Source of the DNA: Niallia nealsonii
Lineage (GTDB): Bacteria > Bacillota > Bacilli > Bacillales > Cytobacillaceae
Direction: 5' to 3'
Length of the DNA stretch: 64,000 nucleotides
NCBI RefSeq assembly: GCF_002835805.1
Contig: NZ_PISE01000047.1
Coordinates: forward strand, 20,830 to 84,829
Positions 8,119 to 17,630 of the stretch are shown in pieces. Made by a program: the position numbers and the translations under genes. Each line of letters opens with the position of its first letter. Within the stretch, counting starts at the first letter, position 1. The notes beneath the pieces were generated by a model. It worked only from the letters and a program-made list of their open reading frames with translations. It ran no database searches and was not told the DNA's origin.

Positions 8119-9540
8119 TTTCACAATATAATGAAGGGCTGTCTGCAATTGGATATCATTTTCTTCTTTCTTCATTGCAGTTCGGACTGCTTCCTGCATT
8201 TTGCTGGCTGTTGTTGCATCAATTCTTCCAGTTGCTTTTAAATCCTGCTGCATTTGAAATGCTTTTACGGCAGTTTTTGTTTGACTGCTGAAATATCCAT
8301 CTTTTCTATCCGTAGTATATCCTAAGCTTGTTAGTATTTCCTGTGCATATTTTACTTGTTCACTGTTCATTTCTTGCACTAAGGTTTCGTCAATTTGCAA
8401 TGGGTGTGTTTGATATAAAGCCGATTGCTCTACTTCTAAATTCGGTTCAATCCCTTTTTTATGAATCCAGTTGCCATCAGGTGTCAGCCATTTCGCTAAT
8501 GTTAATTTAATTTTACTGCCATCATCCATTGGCACCGCCTGCTGTACTGTTCCTTTTCCAAATGTCTTTTCTCCAATTAACGTATAATCTGCGCCTTCCT
8601 TTAATGCTCCTGCCAATATTTCAGATGCAGATGCACTTCCCTTATCAACAAGTACGACTACTGGATATTCTTTGGTTTTCGTCAAGGAAGAAAAAAACTG
8701 CTCCTTTTTGCCATTACGATCCGCGATTTGCACATATGGCTTATCATTTGTGACAAACTCTTCTAAAATGCTGTTTACACTGGTGAGAAGTCCTCCAGGA
8801 TTGCCCCGCACATCCAATATCAATCCTGAAATTCCGCTTTTCTCTAAATCCTTTAACGCTTTTTTGAATTCTCCAGCTGTATCTTCTGAAAAAGAAGTGA
8901 TTTGCAGGTAGCCAATATTTTCGCCGCCATCTTTTTTAATAGAAGAATATACAGTTATTTGCGGCACTTCGTCTCGAACTACTGATATTGTAAGAGGGTT
9001 ATCTAAGCCTGACCTAGCAATCTCTAGCTTAACCTTCGAACCCTTTTCTCCTCTGATTTTCTTAATTACTTCATATAATTCTTGTCCCTCTACACTTTTG
9101 CCATCTACTTTAACAATTTCATCATTTGGCTTTAAACCAGCTTTTTCTGCAGGAGAATCTTTAATCGGTGAAACAATTACAATTTTCCCATCTTCGGTGC
9201 TTACCTCTGCTCCAATCCCTTCAAATGAGGGATCAAGGGCCTGATCAAATTGTTTTGCTGTTTCTTTATCCATATAAACAGAATAAGGATCATCCAATGT
9301 AGAAAGCATGCCTTTAATAGCACCTTCTTCTAGCTTTTCTTTGTCCACCTTTTCCACATAATTATTTACAATTAAATCATATGCCGTTTCTGCTTTAGAT
9401 AAAGCTTCATTCTCTTTATGAGAAGAAGAAGATGTTGATTCTAACTTTTCTTTATATATCACATTCATTCCAATATAGGCACCACCTGCTCCTGTAAGAA
9501 GGGAACCTGTCATATAAACTGCCAGCCATTTTCGATTCAT
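8116..9540 (-). CDS. ctpB: S41 carboxyl-terminal processing protease CtpB
   Basis: A 474-residue secreted or membrane-anchored serine protease. It has an N-terminal signal/anchor (residues 6-26), a PDZ domain (about 107-185), an S41 catalytic core with Ser304 (KGSASASE), Lys329 (FGKGTVQ) and Gln333, and a C-terminal peptidoglycan-binding domain (about 395-450). The spacing of the catalytic triad is that of CtpB. In B. subtilis CtpB cleaves SpoIVFA during SigK activation. Its chromosomal position next to the ftsEX region is conserved. GAAAGGA precedes the ATG. Confidence 0.93.
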   Translation of the reverse strand: MNRKWLAVYMTGSLLTGAGGAYIGMNVIYKEKLESTSSSSHKENEALSKAETAYDLIVNNYVEKVDKEKLEEGAIKGMLSTLDDPYSVYMDKETAKQFDQALDPSFEGIGAEVSTEDGKIVIVSPIKDSPAEKAGLKPNDEIVKVDGKSVEGQELYEVIKKIRGEKGSKVKLEIARSGLDNPLTISVVRDEVPQITVYSSIKKDGGENIGYLQITSFSEDTAGEFKKALKDLEKSGISGLILDVRGNPGGLLTSVNSILEEFVTNDKPYVQIADRNGKKEQFFSSLTKTKEYPVVVLVDKGSASASEILAGALKEGADYTLIGEKTFGKGTVQQAVPMDDGSKIKLTLAKWLTPDGNWIHKKGIEPNLEVEQSALYQTHPLQIDETLVQEMNSEQVKYAQEILTSLGYTTDRKDGYFSSQTKTAVKAFQMQQDLKATGRIDATTASKMQEAVRTAMKKEENDIQLQTALHYIVK

Positions 9541-9767
9541 CTTAATCGTCCTTTCTGCAAATCAAACTCTAAAAACATATTGTTTCATGTATATGATCCA
9601 AAAGGACAAGTTATGAAGAAATACATGTAATCCTATTAAAAAGGGGAAAATCTATTGAATGAAAAAAGAAATACTCCTAGAAATGGCTATTATTTTATGG
9701 GATGGCAAAACCTCATTCACCCAACAAATAACTTTCCGATGTCCTACTGAGCTCCCATTTTAGTTGC

Positions 9768-9870
9768 GTCCCCTTTCTTTTATTCGCTGTCCTCCTCTTT
9801 TATTCGCCGTCCCCTTTCTTTTATTCGCCATCTCTCTCCTTTTATTCGCCGTCCCCCTCCTTTTATTCGT
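9768..9870. repeat. Five-copy tandem repeat, unit 20-21 bp
   Basis: Units start at 9768, 9789, 9809, 9830 and 9851 and follow GTCCCCTTTCTTTTATTCGCC with one-to-few-base differences. The array lies between the cadA terminator and ctpB, in an otherwise featureless 412-bp spacer (9541-9952). No coding potential is apparent. Confidence 0.85.
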
Positions 9871-9903
9871 ATTTAAATTAAGTGAATATAAGCTTAAAAT
9901 CTA

Positions 9904-9954
9904 AAAAAGAGCTATCCAATAGACCAAACATCGGCTTATTGGATAACTCTTTTT
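9904..9954 (-). terminator. Terminator of the P-type ATPase gene
   Basis: An 18-bp stem (9904-9921 with 9937-9954) overlaps the stop codon and is followed on the minus strand by a T-run. Confidence 0.85.
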
Positions 9955-12409
9955 ATAGATCATTTGTTTTTAATACTCTCATTGCATTCAAAACAGCAAG
10001 CAATGTCACACCAACATCTGAAAAAACAGCTTCCCACATAGTTGCAATACCAAATGCTCCAAGCAAAAGGAACACAGCTTTTACTCCAAGGGCAAAAATA
10101 ATGTTTTGCCAAACAATCTTGCGCGTTTTCTTTGCAATTTTGATTGCTGTCGCTATTTTAGAAGGCTCATCTGTCATAATGACAATATCTGCTGCTTCAA
10201 TGGCAGCATCTGATCCTAATCCTCCCATCGCCATGCCAACATCTGCCCTCGCTAAAACTGGTGTATCATTAATGCCGTCTCCTACAAATAAAATCTTTTC
10301 ATTTGTTTGCTTGGTTCTATCCAATTGTTCCATTTGTTCGACTTTATGCTGGGGCAATAGCTCTGCATACACTTCGTCCATCGCCAGTTCTTTAGCGACT
10401 TTTTTTCCGACAGCCAATGCATCACCTGTCAGCATGACTGTTTTTTTCATATTCAGCTCTTTCAGCAATTGAATCGCCTTTTTCGCATCATCTTTTAGCT
10501 GGTCAGAAATTACGATATAGCCGATAAAGATTTTATTCACAGCAACATAAACAACTGTGCCAACTTCTTCGCTTTCTAAAAACGGAATATTCATTTTACT
10601 CATTAATTTCCGATTGCCAGCAAGTATTTCTTTTTCTTCTATCACTACTTCCATTCCATGGCCAGAAATTTCATTATAGCTGCTGATGCTGTTTTCTGAG
10701 ATATCTTTTCCATATGCTTTTCTAATCGATTCAGCAATAGGATGATTGGAATGCACTTCTGCAAATGCCGCATTTTGCAGCACTTCATCCTGTGTCACAC
10801 CTTCGACAGCATGAATTTTTGTTACTTCAAAAACACCTTTAGTTAATGTTCCTGTTTTATCAAAAACAACATATTTCACATCGTTTAATGCTTCTAAATA
10901 GTTGCTTCCTTTCACGAGAATTCCTCTGCTTGATGCGGCTCCAATTCCTCCAAAAAATCCAAGGGGAATGGAAACAACTAAGGCACATGGACATGAAATC
11001 ACTAAAAAGATTAGCGCTCTATATACCCAATCGGAGAATGTTGCCCCACTTATAATTAATGGTGGAACAACAGCTAATAAAAAAGCAATAATAACAACAA
11101 CTGGTGTATAATAGCGGGCAAATTTTGTGATAAAGTTTTCTGTAGGAGCCTTTTTGCTGCTCGCATTTTGCACCAAATCTAAAATTTTTGAAACAGTTGA
11201 TTCTCCAAACTCTTTTGTTACCTCTATTGTTAAAACGCCATTTTTATTAATAAATCCGCTTAACACATCACTTCCTGCTTTTATATCCCGTGGAATAGAT
11301 TCGCCTGTTAATGCAGAAGTATCAACCATGGATGCTCCTTCTATTACCTTGCCATCAAGGGGGATTTTTTCACCTGGTTTCACAAGAATAATATCGCCAA
11401 TTCTCACATCTTCAGGTGAAATCTTTTGAAATGTTTCCTCTCGTTTTACATTTGCAAAATCTGGACGGATATCCATTAAACTGCTGATTGATTTCCGGGA
11501 ACGATTGACGGCAATTCCTTGAAATAATTCACCAATTTGGTAAAACAGCATAACCGCGACACCTTCTGCATACTGCCCGACAGCAAATGCTCCAATTGTT
11601 GCAATTGCCATTAAAAAATGTTCATCAAACACTTGACCGCGAATAATGTTTTTTACTGCACGCCATACAATATCTCCGCCGATAATTAAATAAGCAGCGA
11701 AAAAGAAAAGAAATTCTAAAGGAACAGAGAATGGAGCAAATACTCCGATGGCGGCTACTATACTGCCCACGCTTAAGCGCACTATCATCTTTTTCGTATG
11801 TCCTGCCCCATGTTCATGGCTATGATCGTGAGCATGTGTATGATGATGTTTTTCCTTTTCTAATGGCAGAACATGTACGTGGGGTTCCAACTTTTCAACT
11901 ACTTTCTCCGCTTGTTCTTGCATTGCCTCCAACTGGTGATTAGATGCTTCTATCGTCAATTTTTTAGAAACAAAATCTACTGAAGCTGATGCAACTCCAT
12001 CGAGTTTTCCTACTTCTTTTTCAATTTTCGCCGCACAATTAGCACAATCTAATCCCTCAAGTAAAAAAGTTGCCGAGGATATATGCCCTTTTTGCTTTTC
12101 CTCCACTTTAATATGGGGTTCTAAGCGTCTAATTTCTTTTTGCGCCTTTTCTATAATTTCTGCTTCATCTCTTTGCTTCATTGATAAGGACAAAGTCTGT
12201 GTTGCAAAGTTTACAGAGCATTTATCCACACCTGAAATGGAGGCTACACCTTTTTCAATTTTCATTGCACAATTGGCGCAATCAAGTCCAGCTAAAGTAA
12301 ATTCCTTTTTCGTTAACTGCTTCCCTTCCTCCACAATAATCTCCTCTTTCTCACAGAATTTGGTTTTACATCCATCTATAAAAAATCCGTTTTTATTAGG
12401 TGTTTTCAT
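9953..12409 (-). CDS. cadA: Heavy-metal P1B-ATPase, zinc/cadmium exporter
   Basis: An 818-residue metal pump. It has two HMA domains with GLDCANC motifs (Cys44/Cys47 and Cys122/Cys125), a histidine-rich linker (residues 188-204), and the membrane motif CPC at 473-475. Asp517 in DKTGTL is the phosphorylated residue, and GDGINDTP forms the hinge. This pattern indicates ATP-driven export of Zn2+, Cd2+ or Pb2+. The ATG at 12409 directly abuts a CzrA-like operator and has no ribosome site. A GTG at 12332-12334 with AGAGGAG upstream is an alternative start that keeps both HMA domains. It pairs with the ArsR/CzrA gene 570 bp upstream. Confidence 0.92.
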   Translation of the reverse strand: MKTPNKNGFFIDGCKTKFCEKEEIIVEEGKQLTKKEFTLAGLDCANCAMKIEKGVASISGVDKCSVNFATQTLSLSMKQRDEAEIIEKAQKEIRRLEPHIKVEEKQKGHISSATFLLEGLDCANCAAKIEKEVGKLDGVASASVDFVSKKLTIEASNHQLEAMQEQAEKVVEKLEPHVHVLPLEKEKHHHTHAHDHSHEHGAGHTKKMIVRLSVGSIVAAIGVFAPFSVPLEFLFFFAAYLIIGGDIVWRAVKNIIRGQVFDEHFLMAIATIGAFAVGQYAEGVAVMLFYQIGELFQGIAVNRSRKSISSLMDIRPDFANVKREETFQKISPEDVRIGDIILVKPGEKIPLDGKVIEGASMVDTSALTGESIPRDIKAGSDVLSGFINKNGVLTIEVTKEFGESTVSKILDLVQNASSKKAPTENFITKFARYYTPVVVIIAFLLAVVPPLIISGATFSDWVYRALIFLVISCPCALVVSIPLGFFGGIGAASSRGILVKGSNYLEALNDVKYVVFDKTGTLTKGVFEVTKIHAVEGVTQDEVLQNAAFAEVHSNHPIAESIRKAYGKDISENSISSYNEISGHGMEVVIEEKEILAGNRKLMSKMNIPFLESEEVGTVVYVAVNKIFIGYIVISDQLKDDAKKAIQLLKELNMKKTVMLTGDALAVGKKVAKELAMDEVYAELLPQHKVEQMEQLDRTKQTNEKILFVGDGINDTPVLARADVGMAMGGLGSDAAIEAADIVIMTDEPSKIATAIKIAKKTRKIVWQNIIFALGVKAVFLLLGAFGIATMWEAVFSDVGVTLLAVLNAMRVLKTNDL

Positions 12410-12450
12410 TATATGAACAAATACTCATATATTCATATTTATTATATGAA
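12410..12450. promoter_or_regulatory. Two CzrA/SmtB-like operators upstream of cadA
   Basis: TATATGA (12410-12416) and TCATATA (12425-12431) form one inverted repeat. TTCATAT (12432-12438) and ATATGAA (12444-12450) form a second. Both resemble the TATATGAA-type half-sites of CzrA/SmtB-family repressors. Binding would repress the ATPase gene until zinc or cadmium rises. Confidence 0.65.
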
Positions 12451-12544
12451 ACATTTATGAAAATTGTCAATAAATATCCCTTATTATTTTTATTTTTCTA
12501 AACATTATTCATTCGTTCTCCCTATCAAGTGGAATTTTACTACT

Positions 12545-12660
12545 TATGAAAGTGACACTTCAGTTAGGCTTTTACTCAGTAAGTTTCTCCCCACCTAGAT
12601 TTCTCATTTTCTCTTATCATCCCTTAGCTAGGGGCCAAAAGCCCGTTAATACGTGATAAA
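12545..12660. repeat. R2 repeat, copy c
   Basis: Contains the R2 segments CCCCACCTAGATTTCTCATT, a TCTCTTATCAT run and GCCCGTTAATACGTGATAAA. It directly precedes R1 copy B, so two repeat families are stacked here. Confidence 0.65.
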
Positions 12661-12664
12661 TAAA

Positions 12665-12897
12665 AGCTGTTTTCTTAAACTTTGTTGCCTTTAAAGGAGT
12701 AGGTTGATTGCAGTGAAGGGATGCTCACTTTCCGTAAGGCGGGCGGTGAGCATCCGCAGGCTGTGGCCTTTTACGGGATCTCACCTGTCCCGCTAATTCC
12801 ACAGGAGTCTCGCACTTTCCCCTCCAATCTACCTGTTTTAACCATGGATTTACTCATGGAAACTATCCGAGAAACAACAATCTTTTAGAAAACAGCC
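12665..12897. mobile_element. R1 repeat, copy B (MITE-like, 8-bp TSD)
   Basis: Terminal repeats AGCTGTTTTC (12665-12674) and GAAAACAGCC (12888-12897). Flanking TAAATAAA at 12657-12664 and 12898-12905 is an exact target duplication. The left duplication uses the last bases of R2 copy c, so R1 inserted after R2. Confidence 0.88.
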
Positions 12898-12980
12898 TAA
12901 ATAAAAAAGGAAAAGGTCTATAACTCTTCCTTTCCCCTAGTTCTTTCCTTATAATCCTATTTATCTTTCACCACCTAGTT

Positions 12981-13322
12981 TTAGTGATGCATTGCATGGT
13001 CAATCATTTGCTGCAAAACACTCATTACATGCTCATCATCACAAGAATAAATCATGGTAGTGCCTTCCCGGCGATATTTTACTAGTCGAAGATTTTTCAA
13101 AAACCTTAATTGATGAGAAACAGTTGACTGCAGCATCTGTAAGTTCTCTGCTATTTCGTTAACAGAATGGGGTTTATCTGACAATAGATGAAGAATTTTA
13201 ATTCTTGTCGGATCTGACAAAGCTTTAAATGTCTGCGACACGATGAATAAAGTTTCTTCATCCAGTCGCTTATTTCCACTTTCCATCGGCTGATTTTGTT
13301 CCTCATTATCGAAGTTGCTCAT
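12981..13322 (-). CDS. czrA: ArsR/SmtB-family zinc-sensing repressor, CzrA-like
   Basis: A 113-residue winged-helix repressor. The [14 protein letters not shown] helix and the recognition helix ([17 protein letters not shown]) are typical. The C-terminal helix carries Asp-x-His, His at +11 and His at +14, exactly the alpha-5 zinc ligand spacing of CzrA. I start at the ATG 13320-13322, which has GAGGAG upstream; an in-frame extension to 13367 runs into the IS remnant. Zinc or cobalt binding would release the operators in front of cadA, with which it forms a resistance module. Confidence 0.9.
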   Translation of the reverse strand: MSNFDNEEQNQPMESGNKRLDEETLFIVSQTFKALSDPTRIKILHLLSDKPHSVNEIAENLQMLQSTVSHQLRFLKNLRLVKYRREGTTMIYSCDDEHVMSVLQQMIDHAMHH

Positions 13323-13344
13323 AACTATAACTCCTCTTTTTATC

Positions 13345-13736
13345 ATTTCCCGACAAAAGACTCCCACTTCAACGAATGCGAATGGCGTAGCCCGATGAGT
13401 AAGCGGGAGATGAATGTCGGTAGGCTTAAGCCTAAACGGTTGAAAAATACAAACAAACGTGCTATGTTTTTTTCCGTAAGTTGTTCTTTGAAAACGGATA
13501 TAGGGGTTCTAGCAGGAAAAGCGTCTGCTAGGTAAAATCTTCCACATTCGAATTGCCCACGCATACCGAAACTGTGAAAACCAAGCTAAAGTAGGCTGCA
13601 TGAGAAATCAGCGTACAAGATGCTAAAAGTTTTCACCGTAGGGACTACGGGTAGAGTCTACTCCATAACTGGTGGATACACTGGTATTCGTAGGAATCCC
13701 CTACTTCAAGCATTAGCTAAGTGGTGGGTAGTTCAA
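13345..13736 (+). mobile_element. IS200/IS605-type right-end remnant (omega-RNA-like)
   Basis: About 390 bp without an intact ORF. It ends in GAATCCCCTACTTCAAGC, ATTA, GCTAAGTGGTGGGTAGTTC, a hairpin (13698-13728) typical of the right ends of TnpB-carrying IS200/IS605 elements in Bacillaceae. The structured sequence before it (13560-13690) resembles the region that yields omega RNA. No tnpA or full tnpB is present. It sits between czrA and its probable upstream promoter region. Confidence 0.55.
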
Positions 13737-13884
13737 AAAAGCATTTTTTTTATTATAACATAAGATGATTTGCAAACTATTTGTTGAAAGCTTGCTACCA
13801 TCCAAAACCATTCCTTTTATTTACTTTCCCTTTTTTTATGTGTAGTTTCTGCGGAATAAGGGTATGTTACTAAATAAGAACAAC

Positions 13885-13919
13885 AAAAAACAGCCTATAA
13901 TATTATAGACTGTTTTTTT
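13885..13919 (-). terminator. Terminator of the M23 hydrolase gene
   Basis: Stem AAAAACAG-CTATAA / TTATAG-CTGTTTTT with flanking A and T runs, 17 bp past the stop codon. Confidence 0.8.
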
Positions 13920-13935
13920 CATAAAATGCGCTCTT

Positions 13936-15342
13936 TTAAAGAGGAACAATACCTACTGGATTAATCGCGTTGGATTTTGCTGCATTCCATTGTCCTTTAT
14001 GCAATTCAAAATGCAAATGTTGCCCTGTAGAATCTCCTGTATTGCCCATTGTCCCGATTCGTTGTCCTTTTTTCACTACTTGGCCAGCACTTACAACTCT
14101 GCTTCCAGATCTCATATGAGCATACACTGTTGTATATACTTGTCCATCTATTGAATGAGAGATAAAAATTACTTCTCCATAACTGCTAGATGTATAGGAA
14201 CGGATAACTACACCATCTGCTGCTGCAACGATTGGTACAGTACCACTTGCTGCAATATCTACACCAGCATGAAAAGTGCCCCAACGATGACCTAAACCTG
14301 ATGAAAGATAGCCGTTTGCAGGTTTTGTAAAGCTGCCGGCTGATACTGCCGGTGCGGATGCTGTTGTGGAACTGCTTGTGCTTGCAGAACTGCTAGATGC
14401 GCTTGAATTGCTGCTTGTGCTTGCAGAGCTGCTAGAACTTGAACTGCTAGGACTAGGAGTGCTTGCTGCCTTTTTCGCAGCAGCTGCTGCAGCTGCCGCC
14501 GCTTCTTCCGCTTTTTTCTTTCTTGCTTCCTCTGCAGCTTTTGCTTCAGCCGCTATACGTTCTTTTTCTAGTGTAATCGCCTTTTCCATCGCTGATTTTT
14601 GGCTAGCAAGAATAGCTTCTTCTTCTTCTAATGACATCATTTCTGCATGAATATGATTTTCTTCTTCTTTTAATTTTGCCATTAGTTCATCTTTTTCTTT
14701 CTTTTGTGCATTTAAGCTAGACTTCATGCTTTCTAATTCACTTAAGTATGTTTCAAGAGAACTTAACTTTGTTTTCAATTCCGCCTGTGATTCTTCTAAT
14801 AGCTTTTTATCTGCCTCTTGCTCGCGAAGTATATCTTGGTCTGCTTCTACTATTGTAGCAACTGCTCCCATGCGATCGATAAAGTCACTGAAGCTTTGAG
14901 AACCCATTAATACATCAACATAGCTAACAGCACCACCCGTTTCTTGGTATGCTCTTGCTCTTTCTTTTAACAATTTATTTCGTTGTTCAATTCTTTTTTT
15001 CACTTCTTTAATTTGTGCCTCTAGTTTTGTTATTTCTTCTTTCGTGCCTGCTATTTGCTCTTTTTTCTCGATAATCTTCACTTGTGTACTGGAAATTTCC
15101 GTATTTAATCGTTCGATCTGTTTTTCTACATCTGTTTGCTGCTCTTGTACATCTGTTATTTTTTCATTGGCATCATTCAATTTGGAATGGACATCATTTT
15201 GTTGATTTTCGATATCTTGTTTTTTTTCATTGAGGTCATTTAAAGAACTTGCTGCATATACATTTTTTATTGGCATCTGTGTCAGTATGCCGCTAATTCC
15301 TAATGCAGCAACTACTGATAATTTAACTACTGTTGATTTCAA
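13936..15342 (-). CDS. PcsB/CwlO-like murein hydrolase with coiled coil and M23 domain
   Basis: A 468-residue secreted protein. A signal peptide (about residues 1-31) is followed by a long coiled coil (about 35-260) of the PcsB type, an Ala/Ser-rich linker (about 275-335) and a C-terminal LytM/M23 endopeptidase domain. Zinc ligands are in HAGVDIAA and GQHLHFELH. The start is the TTG at 15340-15342, placed 8 nt after AAAGGAG. It lies directly downstream of ftsE-ftsX, which in Firmicutes control such coiled-coil hydrolases across the membrane. It is therefore the likely FtsEX-activated wall hydrolase. Confidence 0.88.
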   Translation of the reverse strand: MKSTVVKLSVVAALGISGILTQMPIKNVYAASSLNDLNEKKQDIENQQNDVHSKLNDANEKITDVQEQQTDVEKQIERLNTEISSTQVKIIEKKEQIAGTKEEITKLEAQIKEVKKRIEQRNKLLKERARAYQETGGAVSYVDVLMGSQSFSDFIDRMGAVATIVEADQDILREQEADKKLLEESQAELKTKLSSLETYLSELESMKSSLNAQKKEKDELMAKLKEEENHIHAEMMSLEEEEAILASQKSAMEKAITLEKERIAAEAKAAEEARKKKAEEAAAAAAAAAKKAASTPSPSSSSSSSSASTSSNSSASSSSASTSSSTTASAPAVSAGSFTKPANGYLSSGLGHRWGTFHAGVDIAASGTVPIVAAADGVVIRSYTSSSYGEVIFISHSIDGQVYTTVYAHMRSGSRVVSAGQVVKKGQRIGTMGNTGDSTGQHLHFELHKGQWNAAKSNAINPVGIVPL

Positions 15343-15499
15343 GCTGAGATCTCCTTTCAACCGAGTTGCTATTTTCTCACTTTATTTAATCGCTAAAAAA
15401 GCGTACTTTTCGACATTTTTTGCACTAAGTAATGTCCCACATTATAAAATAGCCATAATGTGGGACACATTCTTTAGCATAATAGTTACTCTTAATTTA

Positions 15500-16393
15500 T
15501 TAAACCCGTAAAAACTTGCGGATACTCATTACACTTCCCCATACTCCAATTACTGCTCCCATTACAATCAATAGGGCAGATACTTGATAAACAAATGGAG
15601 TAAAATCAAGTATTTGAATAAAGTTTGAAGCCAATTTTGGCTGTAAATATTGGTATGAATAATAATAGATGGTTGACACTGCTCCAATTGGTATAAGCGA
15701 ACCTAAAATACCTAACCACATTCCTTCAAGGAAAAATGGCCAGCGAATAAACCAGTTTGTTGCACCTACCAATTTCATAATTTCAACTTCGCGTCTTCTT
15801 GCAACAATCGTAATTTTAATCGTATTAGAAATTAAGAACATGGCTGTAAACAACAGTCCAATAATCAACACGATTCCTACGTTTCTGCTGACACTTGTCA
15901 CTTTAAATAGTTTTTCAACAGATCCTTGTCCATATTTCACTTTTGCTGCATGATCAAAACCTTTTATTTTGTCCGCCACTTTAATGGTATCTGCTGGATC
16001 TTTTGTTTTGACAACAAATACATCATTTAATGGATTATCCTGTTCAAACAGCTTAAAGGCATCTCCGTCTTCTCCTAAACTATCAATTAAATTGTTTAAT
16101 TCTTTTTCTTTTGGAGAAAACTTCACCGTATTGACTTCTGATACATTTTTAATCTGTTCCTCAAGTGTAGCCCGCTCTTCTTTTGTTGCTGCAACATCAA
16201 TATGCACACGAATTTCCACATTTTCTTCAATCGTTGTTGCTACTTTATTTAAATTCATCATAATGACGAAAAAGACGCCAACAAGTACTAACGTAATAGT
16301 TACAGCACTTATGGATGCAAATGTCATCCATCCATTTCTAAATAAGCTTTTAAAGCTTTCCCTTGCATGTCTGCGAAACGTTCTAGCCTTCAT
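15500..16393 (-). CDS. ftsX: Cell-division ABC transporter permease FtsX
   Basis: A 297-residue membrane protein with an N-terminal cytoplasmic tail, TM1 (about 22-45), a large extracellular loop and three C-terminal helices, as in FtsX. The loop normally contacts the M23 hydrolase. The ATG at 16391-16393 has GAGGTG upstream and gives the family length. It overlaps the end of ftsE by 11 bp, which suggests translational coupling. Confidence 0.93.
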   Translation of the reverse strand: MKARTFRRHARESFKSLFRNGWMTFASISAVTITLVLVGVFFVIMMNLNKVATTIEENVEIRVHIDVAATKEERATLEEQIKNVSEVNTVKFSPKEKELNNLIDSLGEDGDAFKLFEQDNPLNDVFVVKTKDPADTIKVADKIKGFDHAAKVKYGQGSVEKLFKVTSVSRNVGIVLIIGLLFTAMFLISNTIKITIVARRREVEIMKLVGATNWFIRWPFFLEGMWLGILGSLIPIGAVSTIYYYSYQYLQPKLASNFIQILDFTPFVYQVSALLIVMGAVIGVWGSVMSIRKFLRV

Positions 16394-17069
16394 ATCCGTA
16401 TTCACCTCGCTGCTCATCCCGAACAATTCTTCCACTTTCAATGGCAATAACACGATGCTTAATCGTATTAACAATTTCTTTATTGTGTGTTGCCATAATA
16501 ATTGTTGTTCCTCTATTATTAATTTCCTCTAGCAGATTCATAATATCCCAAGATGTTTCCGGATCAAGGTTACCAGTTGGTTCATCTGCAATAACCAATT
16601 TTGGTGTATTAATAATCGATCGTGCTATTGAGACACGCTGCTGCTCCCCACCAGACAGTTCTGTTGGCAGCATTTTTGCTTTATGCTTTAAGCCAACTAG
16701 ATCCAATATTTCCATTACTTTTTTGTTAATATTTTTTGGATTTTCCTCAATTACTTCAAGCGCAAAAGCAACATTTTCATATACCGTTAATGTCGGCAGC
16801 AATTTAAAATCTTGGAAAACAACTCCAATATTTCTTCTTAACATCGGCACTTTGCTCATTTTTAACTTTGCCAAGTTAATGCCATTTATCATAATCGTTC
16901 CTTGTGTCGGCTTCTCTTCCCGATACATCATTTTAATAAAAGTAGATTTCCCTGCGCCACTTGGACCTACAACGTAAACAAATTCACCTTGTTTGATCTT
17001 AATATCTAATCCATTAATAGCAATTACGCCATTAGGATACTTTTTCATTACATTTTTCATTTCTATCAT
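16383..17069 (-). CDS. ftsE: Cell-division ABC transporter ATP-binding protein FtsE
   Basis: A 228-residue ATPase with Walker A GPSGAGKST (35-43), signature LSGGEQQR and Walker B VIADEPTGNLD. It powers FtsX conformational changes that activate peptidoglycan hydrolysis. The order FtsE-FtsX-M23 hydrolase reads as one leftward unit. Confidence 0.95.
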   Translation of the reverse strand: MIEMKNVMKKYPNGVIAINGLDIKIKQGEFVYVVGPSGAGKSTFIKMMYREEKPTQGTIMINGINLAKLKMSKVPMLRRNIGVVFQDFKLLPTLTVYENVAFALEVIEENPKNINKKVMEILDLVGLKHKAKMLPTELSGGEQQRVSIARSIINTPKLVIADEPTGNLDPETSWDIMNLLEEINNRGTTIIMATHNKEIVNTIKHRVIAIESGRIVRDEQRGEYGYEG

Positions 17070-17622
17070 CTATTATCACACCTGATTATTATTTGTTAGA
17101 AACATTTGCTATATAAATTCCTGAATTTTTTGCACGATAAAAGAAACCAGCCTTCTCCCTGTTGGCTTGTTAAGCTGCCGAGAGTTAAGTTTCTATTTTT
17201 CTATAAAGTCTTACTGACAAAGTTTACACGATAAATACATCATTCGACAAATTCCAGTCAAAAGAAAGGAATAAAAAAACAAATTCCCTTCGTTACTCAA
17301 GTTATTATATCATTAACCTACAACAAGTTAACGGAAAAAATTATTACATTTTCTTTTCAAACATCTATTAATATACTTTTTTTTAATAATTAATTAATAT
17401 TACCATGTAAATAACACCATATTCCATCTATTTTCTCCTTATTTCTGCACAATTATAGGTATTTAGACCTTATTCATTTGTAATAAAAAGGTAATATTTA
17501 CATGCACGCTTTAACAAATATCATATCATTTATTACCTCTTTCTTCAGCCTAATCTATTAAATACCTCCGTTCCCTTTATCTCCTGCTTCCTTTTATCCA
17601 TCCTATTTTTATAACCAACTCT
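17070..17622. other. AT-rich intergenic region upstream of ftsE
   Basis: About 550 bp with no convincing ORF. It should contain the ftsE promoter. A TTCGACA 0A-box-like heptamer occurs at 17243-17249, but single copies are expected by chance. Confidence 0.4.
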
Positions 17623-17630
17623 TTTAAATA

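Noticed and set aside
13296..13564. Small ORFs on both strands over the IS605 remnant
   Set aside because: They have no ribosome sites or family motifs and lie within the repetitive remnant.
14366..14650. Leucine/alanine-rich plus-strand frame opposite the M23 hydrolase
   Set aside because: It is the antisense shadow of the low-complexity Ser/Ala linker.
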